A stretch of 12,485 bases of DNA from Kiloniellaceae bacterium. GTDB lineage: Bacteria; Pseudomonadota; Alphaproteobacteria; Kiloniellales; Kiloniellaceae. The notes under the pieces are model-generated. The model was given only the letters and a program-made list of their open reading frames with translations, was not told where the DNA came from and ran no database searches. The stretch lies in contig JANQKX010000524.1 of assembly GCA_028280915.1 (NCBI GenBank), positions 1 through 12,485 on the forward strand. The letters are read 5' to 3'. Positions within the stretch are counted from its first letter, which is position 1; every line of letters begins with the position of its first letter. Positions 6,485-12,485 of the stretch are shown here, piece by piece. The translations under genes and the position numbers were made by a program.

Positions 6485-8305
6485 ATGGGATGGCAACGAC
6501 AAATTCTTCGCGTAAACCTGACCGAGGGCACCAGCACGGTTGAGCCCTTGAACATGGATTGGGCCAACGATTACCTGGGCGAACGGGGCCTGGCCACCAA
6601 GTACCTTTGGGAGATGATGGATCCCAAGGCCGATGCCATGTCACCGGAAAACGTCTTGATCTTCGCCACCGGCCCCTTGACCGGCACCATGGCTTCCACC
6701 AGCGGGCGCTACGCGGTGGTGACCAAGGGCCCGCTCACCAACGCCATCGCCTGTTCCAACTCGGGCGGCAAATTCGGTGCCGAGCTGAAGTACGCGGGCT
6801 ATGACCTGTTGATCCTGGAAGGCCGATCCGACAAGCCGGTTTACCTGCACATCGTCGATGACGAAGTCCAGATCCTGCCGGCCGACGACATCTGGGGCAC
6901 CACGGTGTGGCATACGGAGGAATACCTGAAGGCCCACCACCAGAACCCCTTGCTGAAAGTGGCCTCCATCGGCGTGTCGGGGGAAAAGGGCGTGCTGTTC
7001 GCCTGCGTGGTCAACGACCTGCACCGGGCGGCCGGGCGCTCCGGCGTGGGCGCGGTCATGGGCTCCAAGAACCTCAAGGCCATCGCCGTGCACGGCACCA
7101 AGGGCGTTGCCGTCAAGGACCCCAAGGCCTTCATGAAGGCGGTGAACCACACCAAGAAGCTCTTGGAAGATAACGAAGGGCGCCAGGACCTGACCGAAAA
7201 CGGCACCAATTCCATGATCGACATGATGCAGGAATTCGGCGGCCTGCCCACCCGCAACTTCAACGAAGTGCAGTTCGAGGGCACCGAAAACATCAACCCC
7301 GCGGCCATGAAAAAGGTTCACGCCAACGGGCACCGGAACTTGCTGACCAACAAGGCCTGTTTCGGTTGTACCATCGCCTGCGGCCGCATCGCCCATATCG
7401 ACAAGGATCACTTTTCCATCGTCAACCGGCCCCAGTACCGTCATGCCTCCGGCGGCTTGGAGTACGAGACCGCTTATGCCTTCGGCCCGGTGGTGGGCGT
7501 GGACGACATCGATGCGCTGACCTTCGCCGGCTATATGATGAACGAGCACGGCATGGACCCCATTTCCTTCGGGGCCACCTTGGCGGCGGCCATGGAGCTT
7601 TATGAAATGGGCGTGCTGACCGAAAAGGACACCGACGGCGTGCCCTTGAATTTCGGCAACGCGGAGGCGCTCACCATCATGGCAGAAAAGACCGGCAAGT
7701 TCGAAGGCTTCGGCCAGCAATTGGGCCTGGGGTCCAAGCGTCTCTGTGAGAAATACGGACACCCGGAACTCTCCATGAGCGTCAAGGGCCAGGAATTCGC
7801 CGGTTACGATTCCCGCGCCCTGCAGGGCATGGGGCTGGGCTATGCCACCAGCAACCGGGGCGCCTGCCACTTGAAGCACGATACTTTCGCCGAGGACATG
7901 GAAGATCAGACCGGCGCCGGCAAGGCGGTGGCCTGCAAGTCCTCCCAGGACCGGGTCTCGGCCGTGGATTCCACCGGCCTGTGCCTCTTCACCACCGCCG
8001 CTTGGGGGCTGGAAGAGTTCGCCATGCAGATCGACGGGGCCTGCGAGGGCGAGTGGACCGAGGCGCGCCTTTTGGAAATCGGCGAGCGGGTGTGGAACCT
8101 GGAGCGCCGCTTCAATCTGGCCGCCGGCCTGACCGCGGCGGACGACACCCTGCCCAAGCGCCTGCTGGAAGTGCCGGCGCCCTCGGGCACGGCCAAGGGC
8201 AAGGTCAACCAGCTCGACATCATGCTGCCCCAGTACTATCAGGAACGCGGCTGGACGCCGGACGGCGTGCCCACCAACGAAACCCTGTCCCGCTTGCGCC
8301 TGTGA
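6485..8305 (+). CDS. aorB: Tungsten-type aldehyde:ferredoxin oxidoreductase catalytic subunit (AorB-like)
   Basis: 606 residues, essentially the length of Pyrococcus furiosus AOR (605). It oxidises aldehydes to acids, or the reverse, at a tungsten bis-pterin site beside a [4Fe-4S] cluster. The N-terminal domain shows 'RVNLTEGTSTVE' (9-20), 'ATGPLTGTMA' (61-70) and 'SGGKFGAELKYAGYD' (93-107). The pterin/cluster segment 'AGRSGVGAVMGSKNLKAI' (183-200) is intact. Cluster ligands are 'CFGCTIAC' (C292, C295, C299) and C500 in 'DSTGLC', equivalent to C288, C291, C295 and C494 of the Pyrococcus enzyme. 'GGLEYETA' (323-330) and 'SNRGACH' (456-462) are candidates for the catalytic Glu/His region. AAGGAG eight bases before the ATG. 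Tungsten versus molybdenum cannot be read from sequence. The aldehyde substrate is unknown. Confidence 0.95.
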   Translation: MGWQRQILRVNLTEGTSTVEPLNMDWANDYLGERGLATKYLWEMMDPKADAMSPENVLIFATGPLTGTMASTSGRYAVVTKGPLTNAIACSNSGGKFGAELKYAGYDLLILEGRSDKPVYLHIVDDEVQILPADDIWGTTVWHTEEYLKAHHQNPLLKVASIGVSGEKGVLFACVVNDLHRAAGRSGVGAVMGSKNLKAIAVHGTKGVAVKDPKAFMKAVNHTKKLLEDNEGRQDLTENGTNSMIDMMQEFGGLPTRNFNEVQFEGTENINPAAMKKVHANGHRNLLTNKACFGCTIACGRIAHIDKDHFSIVNRPQYRHASGGLEYETAYAFGPVVGVDDIDALTFAGYMMNEHGMDPISFGATLAAAMELYEMGVLTEKDTDGVPLNFGNAEALTIMAEKTGKFEGFGQQLGLGSKRLCEKYGHPELSMSVKGQEFAGYDSRALQGMGLGYATSNRGACHLKHDTFAEDMEDQTGAGKAVACKSSQDRVSAVDSTGLCLFTTAAWGLEEFAMQIDGACEGEWTEARLLEIGERVWNLERRFNLAAGLTAADDTLPKRLLEVPAPSGTAKGKVNQLDIMLPQYYQERGWTPDGVPTNETLSRLRL

Positions 8306-8313
8306 TCCGTGGC

Positions 8314-8342
8314 GGCCCGGCCCCGTCACTTGGGGCCGGGCC
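8314..8342 (+). other. Very stable 11-bp GC hairpin between aorB and aorC
   Basis: GGCCCGGCCCC (8314-8324) pairs perfectly with GGGGCCGGGCC (8332-8342) around a seven-base loop. It starts nine bases after the aorB stop. All 11 pairs are G-C. No T run follows, so it is not a standard intrinsic terminator. Position at the 3' end of aorB suggests it protects the aorAB message or partly blocks read-through, lowering aorC and the MoaD-like gene. Confidence 0.75.
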
Positions 8343-8347
8343 AGCCG

Positions 8348-8362
8348 CCGTGCGCTGCACGG
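8348..8362 (+). other. Second hairpin in the aorB-aorC gap
   Basis: CCGTGC (8348-8353) pairs with GCACGG (8357-8362) around a three-base loop, five bases after the larger hairpin. The two would form tandem stem-loops in the RNA, 46 bases before the aorC ribosome site (AGGGAGGA, 8408-8415). Confidence 0.55.
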
Positions 8363-8420
8363 GCATCCAGGCAGCAGGCGTCCGGACCAATAAAGGGACA
8401 TCCCATCAGGGAGGAATAGA

Positions 8421-9686
8421 ATGAAACACATCATCATCGGTGCCGGCCCGGCCGGGGTTATCGCCGCCGAGACCCTGCGGCGCACGGACCCGGCCGCCGA
8501 GATCACCATCATCGGCAGCGAACCCGAAGCGCCTTATTCCCGCATGGCGCTGCCCTACCTCCTGGCGGAGGACATCGCCGAGGAAGGGACCCATCTGCGC
8601 CACGGCACGGACCATTTCGACGATCTCAACATCAAGGTCCTGCAAGACCGGGTCACCGCCGTAAAACCGGCCAACAAGACCGTGGAGTTGGCTTCCGGTG
8701 CCAGTGAGCAGTACGACCGTCTGCTGATCGCCACCGGTTCTCACACCACCCGGCCGCCGATCCCGGGCATGGACCTGCCGGGCATCGTCAATTGCTGGAC
8801 CCTGGCCGACGGGCGGGCCATTGCCGACAAGGCGGCCGCGGGCTCCCGCGTGGTGCTCATGGGCGCCGGTTTCATCGGCTGTATCGTGCTGGAGGCCTTG
8901 GCCGCCCGTAAAGTGCAGCTCACCGTGGTGGAGATGGCCGACCGCATGCTGCCCCGCATGATGGACGAGACCGGCGGCGATATGATCAAGCGCTGGTGCG
9001 AAAACCAGGGCGTCAAGGTGCTCACCTCCACCAAGGTCACCGGCATCAAGGAAAAGGACGGGGCCATGACCCTGTCCCTGGGCGATGGTTCGGCGATCGA
9101 GGCGGACCTGGTGGTCTGCGCCACGGGCGTGCAGCCCAACATCGACTTCCTGGCCGGCAGCGGCGTGGCCACGGACATGGGTATCCTGGTGGACCACAAC
9201 CTGCAAACCTCGGTGGCCGGCATCTATGCCGCCGGCGACGTGGCCCAAGGCCCGGACTTTTCCACCGGCAAACAGGAAATCCACGCCATTCAGCCCACCG
9301 CCAGCGAGCACGGCCGCATCGCCGCGCTCAACATGGCCGGGCAACCGACCAACTTTAAGGGCAGCCTGTCCATGAACGTGCTGAACACCCTGGAACTGAT
9401 TTCCAGTTCCTTCGGTCTGTGGATGGGCGTGCCGGGCGGCGAGCGGGCCGAAGCGGTGGACAAGGACGGCTTCAAGTACCTGCGTCTTGAATTCGACGGC
9501 GACGTGGTGGTGGGCGCCTTGGCCTTGGGATTGACCCAGCACGTGGGCGTGATCCGCGGCCTGGTGCAGACCAAGGTGAAGCTGGGCGACTGGAAGGACA
9601 AGCTCTTGCAGGACCCCCACCTGGTGATGGACGCCTATCTGGAGCGGACGCAAGGTATCGCGTCCCCGGCGTCCCGGCCTTTCTGA
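8421..9686 (+). CDS. aorC: FAD-dependent NAD(P)-linked oxidoreductase subunit (AorC-like)
   Basis: 421 residues of the pyridine nucleotide-disulfide oxidoreductase class. The FAD-binding 'GAGPAG' is at 7-12, the 'LLIATGS' motif at 101-107, the NAD(P)-binding 'GAGFIG' at 148-153 and the second FAD motif 'GIYAAGDVA' at 267-275. There is no CxxxxC redox-active disulfide near residue 45 ('PYSRMALPYLL', 38-48), so it resembles ferredoxin/rubredoxin reductases and nitrite-reductase NADH domains, not disulfide reductases. By position it is the AorC counterpart, taking electrons from AorA to reduce NAD+ (or NADP+). ATG with AGGGAGGA upstream. Its stop overlaps the next start (TGATG), coupling translation to the MoaD-like protein. 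It follows tandem hairpins in the 115-base gap after aorB. Confidence 0.92.
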   Translation: MKHIIIGAGPAGVIAAETLRRTDPAAEITIIGSEPEAPYSRMALPYLLAEDIAEEGTHLRHGTDHFDDLNIKVLQDRVTAVKPANKTVELASGASEQYDRLLIATGSHTTRPPIPGMDLPGIVNCWTLADGRAIADKAAAGSRVVLMGAGFIGCIVLEALAARKVQLTVVEMADRMLPRMMDETGGDMIKRWCENQGVKVLTSTKVTGIKEKDGAMTLSLGDGSAIEADLVVCATGVQPNIDFLAGSGVATDMGILVDHNLQTSVAGIYAAGDVAQGPDFSTGKQEIHAIQPTASEHGRIAALNMAGQPTNFKGSLSMNVLNTLELISSSFGLWMGVPGGERAEAVDKDGFKYLRLEFDGDVVVGALALGLTQHVGVIRGLVQTKVKLGDWKDKLLQDPHLVMDAYLERTQGIASPASRPF

Positions 9687-9937
9687 TGCAAATCACGGTC
9701 AAGACCGGCGGCCGCCTCGGCCGCTTCTTGCCGCCGGGCAGCGCGCAAAACCAGGGCAGCGTCGAGGTTTCCCCCGGCGCCACGCCCAGCGACGTGATCC
9801 GTCAGCTGGGCATGCCCGAGGATGGCGCCTATCTGGTCATCCTCAACGGGACCTCCGTCCCAAAGACGGAACGGGCCAGCCAAACCCTGGCGGAGAACGA
9901 TCTGCTCGCCATCATGCCGCCCCTGAAAGGCGGCTGA
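9686..9937 (+). CDS. MoaD/ThiS-family sulfur-carrier protein of the aor operon
   Basis: 83 residues, beta-grasp fold. The end, 'LLAIMPPLKGG' (73-83), gives the free Gly-Gly C-terminus that MoaD and ThiS proteins use for adenylation and thiocarboxylation; 'ATPSDVIRQLG' (32-42) and 'YLVILNGTSV' (49-58) are further family features. MoaD supplies sulfur to molybdopterin synthase (MoaE). Being the last gene of the operon, with its ATG inside the aorC stop, suggests a dedicated copy for maturing the tungsten-pterin cofactor of AOR; the Aromatoleum operon also carries a MoaD-like gene after aorC (recalled). Neither MoaE nor a ThiF/MoeB-type activating enzyme is in the window, so its partners must be encoded elsewhere. 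Could instead serve thiolation of another product. Confidence 0.85.
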   Translation: MQITVKTGGRLGRFLPPGSAQNQGSVEVSPGATPSDVIRQLGMPEDGAYLVILNGTSVPKTERASQTLAENDLLAIMPPLKGG

Positions 9938-9967
9938 GGCCGTGTTGCATGGCCAATAATGTCTTGG

Positions 9968-10072
9968 TGACTTGACCACTACTTGATCGCTAGTCTCGAC
10001 AAGCCTTTCCCGTTTAGTTACAGTTGGTTCTCACGGTTATTGGTGTAGGACTTCTTGGCCGATGACTTGACC
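9968..10072 (+). repeat. Pair of TGACTTGACC direct repeats upstream of the permease genes
   Basis: TGACTTGACC occurs at 9968-9977 and again at 10063-10072, 95 bases apart, with a related ACTTGATC at 9981-9988. The similarity extends upstream as TCTTGG, directly before the first copy and separated by CCGA before the second. They lie in the 161-base gap before the permease pair, the second copy ending 26 bases before the TTG start. They could be operators of a sugar-type regulator or a small duplication. No tRNA or gene was found in this gap. Confidence 0.45.
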
Positions 10073-10098
10073 TTTCGTCGAGCGAACGGAAAATCACT

Positions 10099-10950
10099 TT
10101 GCGGGATCGTCAAAACAGGGCGTGGTTGCTGATCATGCCCATGGCCTTGGTGCTTTGTATTGTCGGCCTGGCGCCCCTGGCCACCTCCATCAACTATTCC
10201 GTCCAGGACAGTTTTTCCGGCAGCCAGTTTTTCTGGGTCGGGCTGCAGTGGTACGAGGACCTGCTGCAGTCCGCCGAATTTTGGGCCATGCTTGGCCGCA
10301 CCTTCCTGTTCACCGCCGTGACCTTGTCCCTGCAGTTCGCCATCGGCATTGCGGTGGCGCGCAAGCTGTTCCACGTTCAGGTCAGGCCGGAGATCTTCAT
10401 TCCCCTCTTCAGCCTGCCCCTGCTGACGCCCTGGATCGTGGTCGGCTTTTTGTGGCGCAAGATGATGGAGGCGGAAAGCGGTTTGATCGGCACGCCGCTC
10501 GCGTTTTTTGGCCTGGCGCCGGACGTGAACACGGTCGGCTGGGCCTGGGTCATCATCGTGGCTCTGGATGTATGGCACTGGACCGGGATCATCGTGGTGC
10601 TGTGTTACGCCGGCTACCTGTCCATTCCGCCCTCCTATTTCCGGGCGGCCCAGATCGACGGCGCCAGCCAGTGGAACCTTTTCCGCTATGTGGAACTGCC
10701 CAAGCTGAAAAAGGTTCTGATCGTCTGCGCCCTGATCAGGATCGCCGACAGCTTGATGATCTATACCGAACCTTTCATGGTTACCCGCGGCGGGCCCCAC
10801 CTGGCCACCACCTTCCTGTCTCAGCAGATCATCCAATCGGCCACGCTGGAGTTTAATCTGGGCGAGGCGGGCGCCATCTCCACGATCTATTTGATCCTGG
10901 TCCTGCCCATTGCCTGGACGCTCTACCGCATGATGGAGAGCAGCCGCTGA
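10099..10950 (+). CDS. ABC transporter permease, MalF-type, GlpP (glycerol)-like
   Basis: 283 residues with about six membrane helices, first at ~9-30. The start is taken as TTG 10099 because it gives the short basic N-terminus 'MRDRQNRAW' usual before the first helix; GGA at 10088-10090 is a weak ribosome site, and the first in-frame ATG (residue 13) would cut into helix 1. The EAA coupling loop is 'RAAQIDGASQWNLFRYVELP' (182-201). Stretches such as 'INYSVQDSF' (31-39), 'DVWHWTGIIVVLCYAG' (157-172) and 'MIYTEPFMVTRGGP' (220-233) strongly recall GlpP of the rhizobial glycerol ABC transporter, so glycerol or another polyol/sugar is the likely substrate. Overlaps the second permease by one base (TGATG). 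No binding protein or ATPase gene precedes it. Confidence 0.85.
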   Translation: MRDRQNRAWLLIMPMALVLCIVGLAPLATSINYSVQDSFSGSQFFWVGLQWYEDLLQSAEFWAMLGRTFLFTAVTLSLQFAIGIAVARKLFHVQVRPEIFIPLFSLPLLTPWIVVGFLWRKMMEAESGLIGTPLAFFGLAPDVNTVGWAWVIIVALDVWHWTGIIVVLCYAGYLSIPPSYFRAAQIDGASQWNLFRYVELPKLKKVLIVCALIRIADSLMIYTEPFMVTRGGPHLATTFLSQQIIQSATLEFNLGEAGAISTIYLILVLPIAWTLYRMMESSR

Positions 10951-11774
10951 TGGAAAACATGGCTTTAAGACAGCGGCGGTGGTCGAAAACGGTGTTGCTG
11001 TTTTCAGCCTTTTCCCTACTGCCGATCTGCTGGCTGATGGTGCTCAGCTTCCAGCCCAACCATATCAGCCAGCGCCGCCTGAACCTCTGGCCCGAACTGC
11101 CCACCAGCAAGTACTTCGAGATCATTTTTTCCAACCCGGATTGGGTCAACGGCTATATTAACGCCGCCATCTACGTCTTGCTGAATGTGCTGATCACCTT
11201 GGCGGTGGCCCTGCCGGCCGCTTACGGCTTTTCCAGGTTTCGTTTCGTCGGCGACCGGCACGCGTTTTTCTTCGTTTTGATCTTTCGCATCATTCCGCCG
11301 GCCATCGTCATGATTCCCTTCGTGGAGCTCTTCTCCAGCTTCGGCATGATCGACACCACCCTGGCGGTGGCGATCGCCCATTGCATGTTCACGGTCCCCA
11401 TCGCCGTTTGGATCTTGGAGGGCTTTTTCAGCTCCATCCCCAGGGAGCTGGATGAGATGGCGCTGATCGACGGCTATTCCGGGCCTAAGTTCTTTTTCAA
11501 GATCCTTCTGCCCCAGATGCGGGCGGGGATCGCCGTCACCGCCTTTTTCTGTTTTGTGTTTTCCTGGGCGGAGTTGATCCTGGCCAATGCCCTGACCACC
11601 GTGGATGCCAAGCCTATCGGCGTGGTGATGAAGATCGTCGCCTCGCCCGTGGGGCAGGTTCACATCGGCCTTGCCTCGGCGGCCAGCGTCCTGATGCTGA
11701 TCCCGGGCGTGCTTTTTGTCTGGGCCCTGCGCCGACACCTGGTGCGCGGCCTTTCCATGGGACGGATCGCGTGA
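10950..11774 (+). CDS. ABC transporter permease, MalG-type, GlpQ (glycerol)-like
   Basis: 274 residues, six predicted helices, the MalG-type partner of the preceding permease. Starts at the ATG overlapping its stop, with GGAGAG nine bases upstream; a second ATG lies three codons in. The EAA loop runs from E166 to P188 ('ELDEMALIDGYSGPKFFFKI', 166-185). 'LPAAYGFSRFRFVGDRHAFF' (88-107), 'AVWILEGF' (152-159), 'FFCFVFSWAELILA' (199-212) and the 'GRIA' end are close to GlpQ of glycerol ABC transporters as recalled. It forms the membrane channel with the upstream gene. It is followed by a converging minus-strand gene 94 bases on, so no ATPase follows on this strand within the window; the transporter is incomplete here and must use subunits encoded elsewhere. 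Confidence 0.87.
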   Translation: MENMALRQRRWSKTVLLFSAFSLLPICWLMVLSFQPNHISQRRLNLWPELPTSKYFEIIFSNPDWVNGYINAAIYVLLNVLITLAVALPAAYGFSRFRFVGDRHAFFFVLIFRIIPPAIVMIPFVELFSSFGMIDTTLAVAIAHCMFTVPIAVWILEGFFSSIPRELDEMALIDGYSGPKFFFKILLPQMRAGIAVTAFFCFVFSWAELILANALTTVDAKPIGVVMKIVASPVGQVHIGLASAASVLMLIPGVLFVWALRRHLVRGLSMGRIA

Positions 11775-11868
11775 GGCCGGCGCCCGCCCGCCCGGTGTCT
11801 TTTCATAGCAAGACCGCCCCTAAAAAGGCCAGGGGACGGCAGCAGGGGCACTCGGTGGCAAGCGCCGC

Positions 11869-12156
11869 TTACCCTTCCGCCGGGCTCTTGCGGGCCAGGG
11901 TGATGGAGCGGGCTTTGAGCTTGTCCTGGTCCACGCCAAACTTGCGCCGGATTTTCACGTTGCGCAGAATGACTTCCAAGCACAGCACGTCATGATAATG
12001 GCCCGGGTCCGGATCGGCATATTGGGCCTTCATCTTTTCCAGCATTTCCAATTCGTGCACCAAGAGCTCCTCGGCGACTTTTTCGAGGGCTTCGATGTGT
12101 TCCGTGATCTTGACCCGGCGGGCGAGGGAAAACATGATCAGAGCGCCTTTTTTCAT
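11869..12156 (-). CDS. Small helical protein of unknown function (95 aa)
   Basis: Not recognised. 95 residues, rich in charged residues. Residues ~17-46 look like a single amphipathic helix ('TEHIEALEKVAEELLVHELE', 18-37), which could be a short coiled coil; the C-terminal part is basic ('NVKIRRKFGV', 66-75; 'KARSITLARK', 81-90). One cysteine (C59). The ATG at 12156 has AAAGGGG upstream on the minus strand; a second ATG at residue 8 is a possible alternative. G/C-rich third positions support coding. Divergent from the ammonia-lyase gene and converging with the permease pair, so transcribed alone within the window. No function proposed. Confidence 0.62.
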   Translation of the reverse strand: MKKGALIMFSLARRVKITEHIEALEKVAEELLVHELEMLEKMKAQYADPDPGHYHDVLCLEVILRNVKIRRKFGVDQDKLKARSITLARKSPAEG

Positions 12157-12180
12157 TGACCCCTTTTACACTAACGGGAT

Positions 12181-12210
12181 CGGGCCGGGCTCGTAAAGCC
12201 TCGCGGCCCG
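12181..12210 (+). other. Hairpin in the leader of the ammonia-lyase gene
   Basis: CGGGCCG (12181-12187) pairs with CGGCCCG (12204-12210); inside, GGCT (12188-12191) can pair with AGCC (12197-12200), leaving a three-base bulge. GTTTTG follows at 12211-12216. It resembles an intrinsic terminator on the + strand, but no + strand gene lies just before it; it sits 32 bases ahead of the lyase ATG, so it may be a leader attenuator. Confidence 0.5.
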
Positions 12211-12242
12211 GTTTTGCCCGCAGACCCCATCCAGGAGGATAC

Positions 12243-12485
12243 ATGACCCCAGACCAGACCATCACCTTGGGCGCTCAAACCATCACGCCGGAAACCGTCG
12301 CCATCGCCGTCCGCCGGGCGGTGCCCGTGGCCCTCCACGGCGGAGCCCGGGAAAAGGTCGGCGCCGCCCGGGCGGTGGTGGAACAGTATGAAAGGGAGGG
12401 CCGCCCCGCCTATGGATTGACCCGGGGGCTGGGCGGCCAAATCGGCCAGGCGGTGGAAAAGGGGGAGGCGGCCGGCTATAGCCGC
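12243..12485 (+). CDS. Aromatic amino acid (HAL/PAL-type) ammonia-lyase, N-terminal part
   Basis: Runs off the window end; 81 residues visible. ATG follows AGGAGG (12233-12238), a strong site. The N-terminus has the family layout: a beta strand 'ITLGAQTITPETVAIAVR' (6-23), then a helix ending 'REGRPAYGLTRGLGGQIG' (51-68). In histidine/phenylalanine ammonia-lyases this last segment is 'xVYGxxTGxG', whose Tyr is catalytic; Y57 is the equivalent here, but the usual TG pair reads RG ('LTRGLG'). The Ala-Ser-Gly triad that forms the MIO prosthetic group lies beyond the window, so activity and substrate (His, Phe, Tyr or an aminomutase reaction) cannot be judged. Divergent from the 95-residue gene. 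Confidence 0.8.
   Translation, partial: MTPDQTITLGAQTITPETVAIAVRRAVPVALHGGAREKVGAARAVVEQYEREGRPAYGLTRGLGGQIGQAVEKGEAAGYSR

Noticed and set aside
6641..8512. Open frame of 623 codons on the minus strand opposite the AOR gene
   Set aside because: His/Gly/Gln/Val-rich low-information translation, antisense to an AOR with all catalytic motifs.
8406..9653. Open frame of 415 codons on the minus strand opposite the FAD subunit
   Set aside because: Same shadow signature; the + strand has intact FAD and NAD(P) motifs.
9938..10098. Possible tRNA or small RNA gene in the gap after the aor operon
   Set aside because: No cloverleaf arms or T-loop consensus could be found on either strand.
10018..10836. 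Open frame of 272 codons on the minus strand opposite the first permease
   Set aside because: Highly polar Gln/His/Asp-rich translation typical of the antisense of membrane proteins.
11817..11835. CCCCT/AGGGG inverted repeat between converging genes as a bidirectional terminator
   Set aside because: Only five base pairs with a nine-base loop and no T run on either strand immediately after; too weak to call.
1..12485. CRISPR arrays, insertion sequences, prophage or att sites
   Set aside because: No regularly spaced repeats, transposase or integrase frames, or terminal inverted repeats were seen.

Overview
The window is 12,485 bases of GC-rich, densely coding bacterial DNA, most likely from an alphaproteobacterium (perhaps the Rhodospirillales). 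That placement is inferred from the strong G/C third-position bias with frequent TTG leucine codons, the full-length tandem ProW permease, and the GlpP/GlpQ-like permeases; no rRNA or other phylogenetic marker is present. No insertion sequence, CRISPR array, tRNA or rRNA was seen. No stretch over 300 bases lacks a gene; the longest gap is 4235-4495.

Layout. (1) 1-2326, + strand: the last part of a ProV-type ATPase (CBS domain), overlapping a ~701-residue ProW-type permease that is an internal tandem duplication; together these are a quaternary-amine/osmolyte ABC importer. (2) 2436-3576, +: an unusual NifU-family protein with two NifU-like domains, only one keeping the CxxC, then a small unknown protein starting at GTG inside a hairpin. 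(3) 3587-4234, -: a SAM-dependent methyltransferase. (4) 4496-4915, +: a GFA-family zinc protein, tail to tail with (5) 4912-5724, -: mobB and a 92-residue unknown protein. (6) 5935-9937, +: the core of the window, a four-gene operon for a tungsten-type aldehyde:ferredoxin oxidoreductase: a 16-cysteine ferredoxin-like subunit (AorA), the catalytic subunit (AorB), an FAD/NAD(P)-binding subunit (AorC), and a MoaD/ThiS-like protein ending in Gly-Gly. (7) 10099-11774, +: two overlapping MalF/MalG-type permeases resembling the GlpP/GlpQ glycerol transporter pair, with no binding protein or ATPase in view. (8) 11869-12156, -: a 95-residue unknown protein, divergent from (9) 12243 to the end, +: the N-terminus of an aromatic amino acid (HAL/PAL-type) ammonia-lyase.

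How it fits together. The AOR operon and the divergent mobB share a 210-base control region with several inverted repeats. Gene content matches the AorABC enzyme of Aromatoleum aromaticum, where AorB oxidises aldehydes (or reduces acids), AorA carries electrons through four [4Fe-4S] clusters and AorC passes them to NAD+. Here very strong hairpins lie between aorB and aorC and a smaller one between aorA and aorB, which could set subunit ratios. The adjacent MoaD-like and MobB proteins point to pterin-cofactor assembly. The NifU-type protein could help Fe-S supply, but that link is only by proximity. The flanking transport and lyase genes appear to be separate units.
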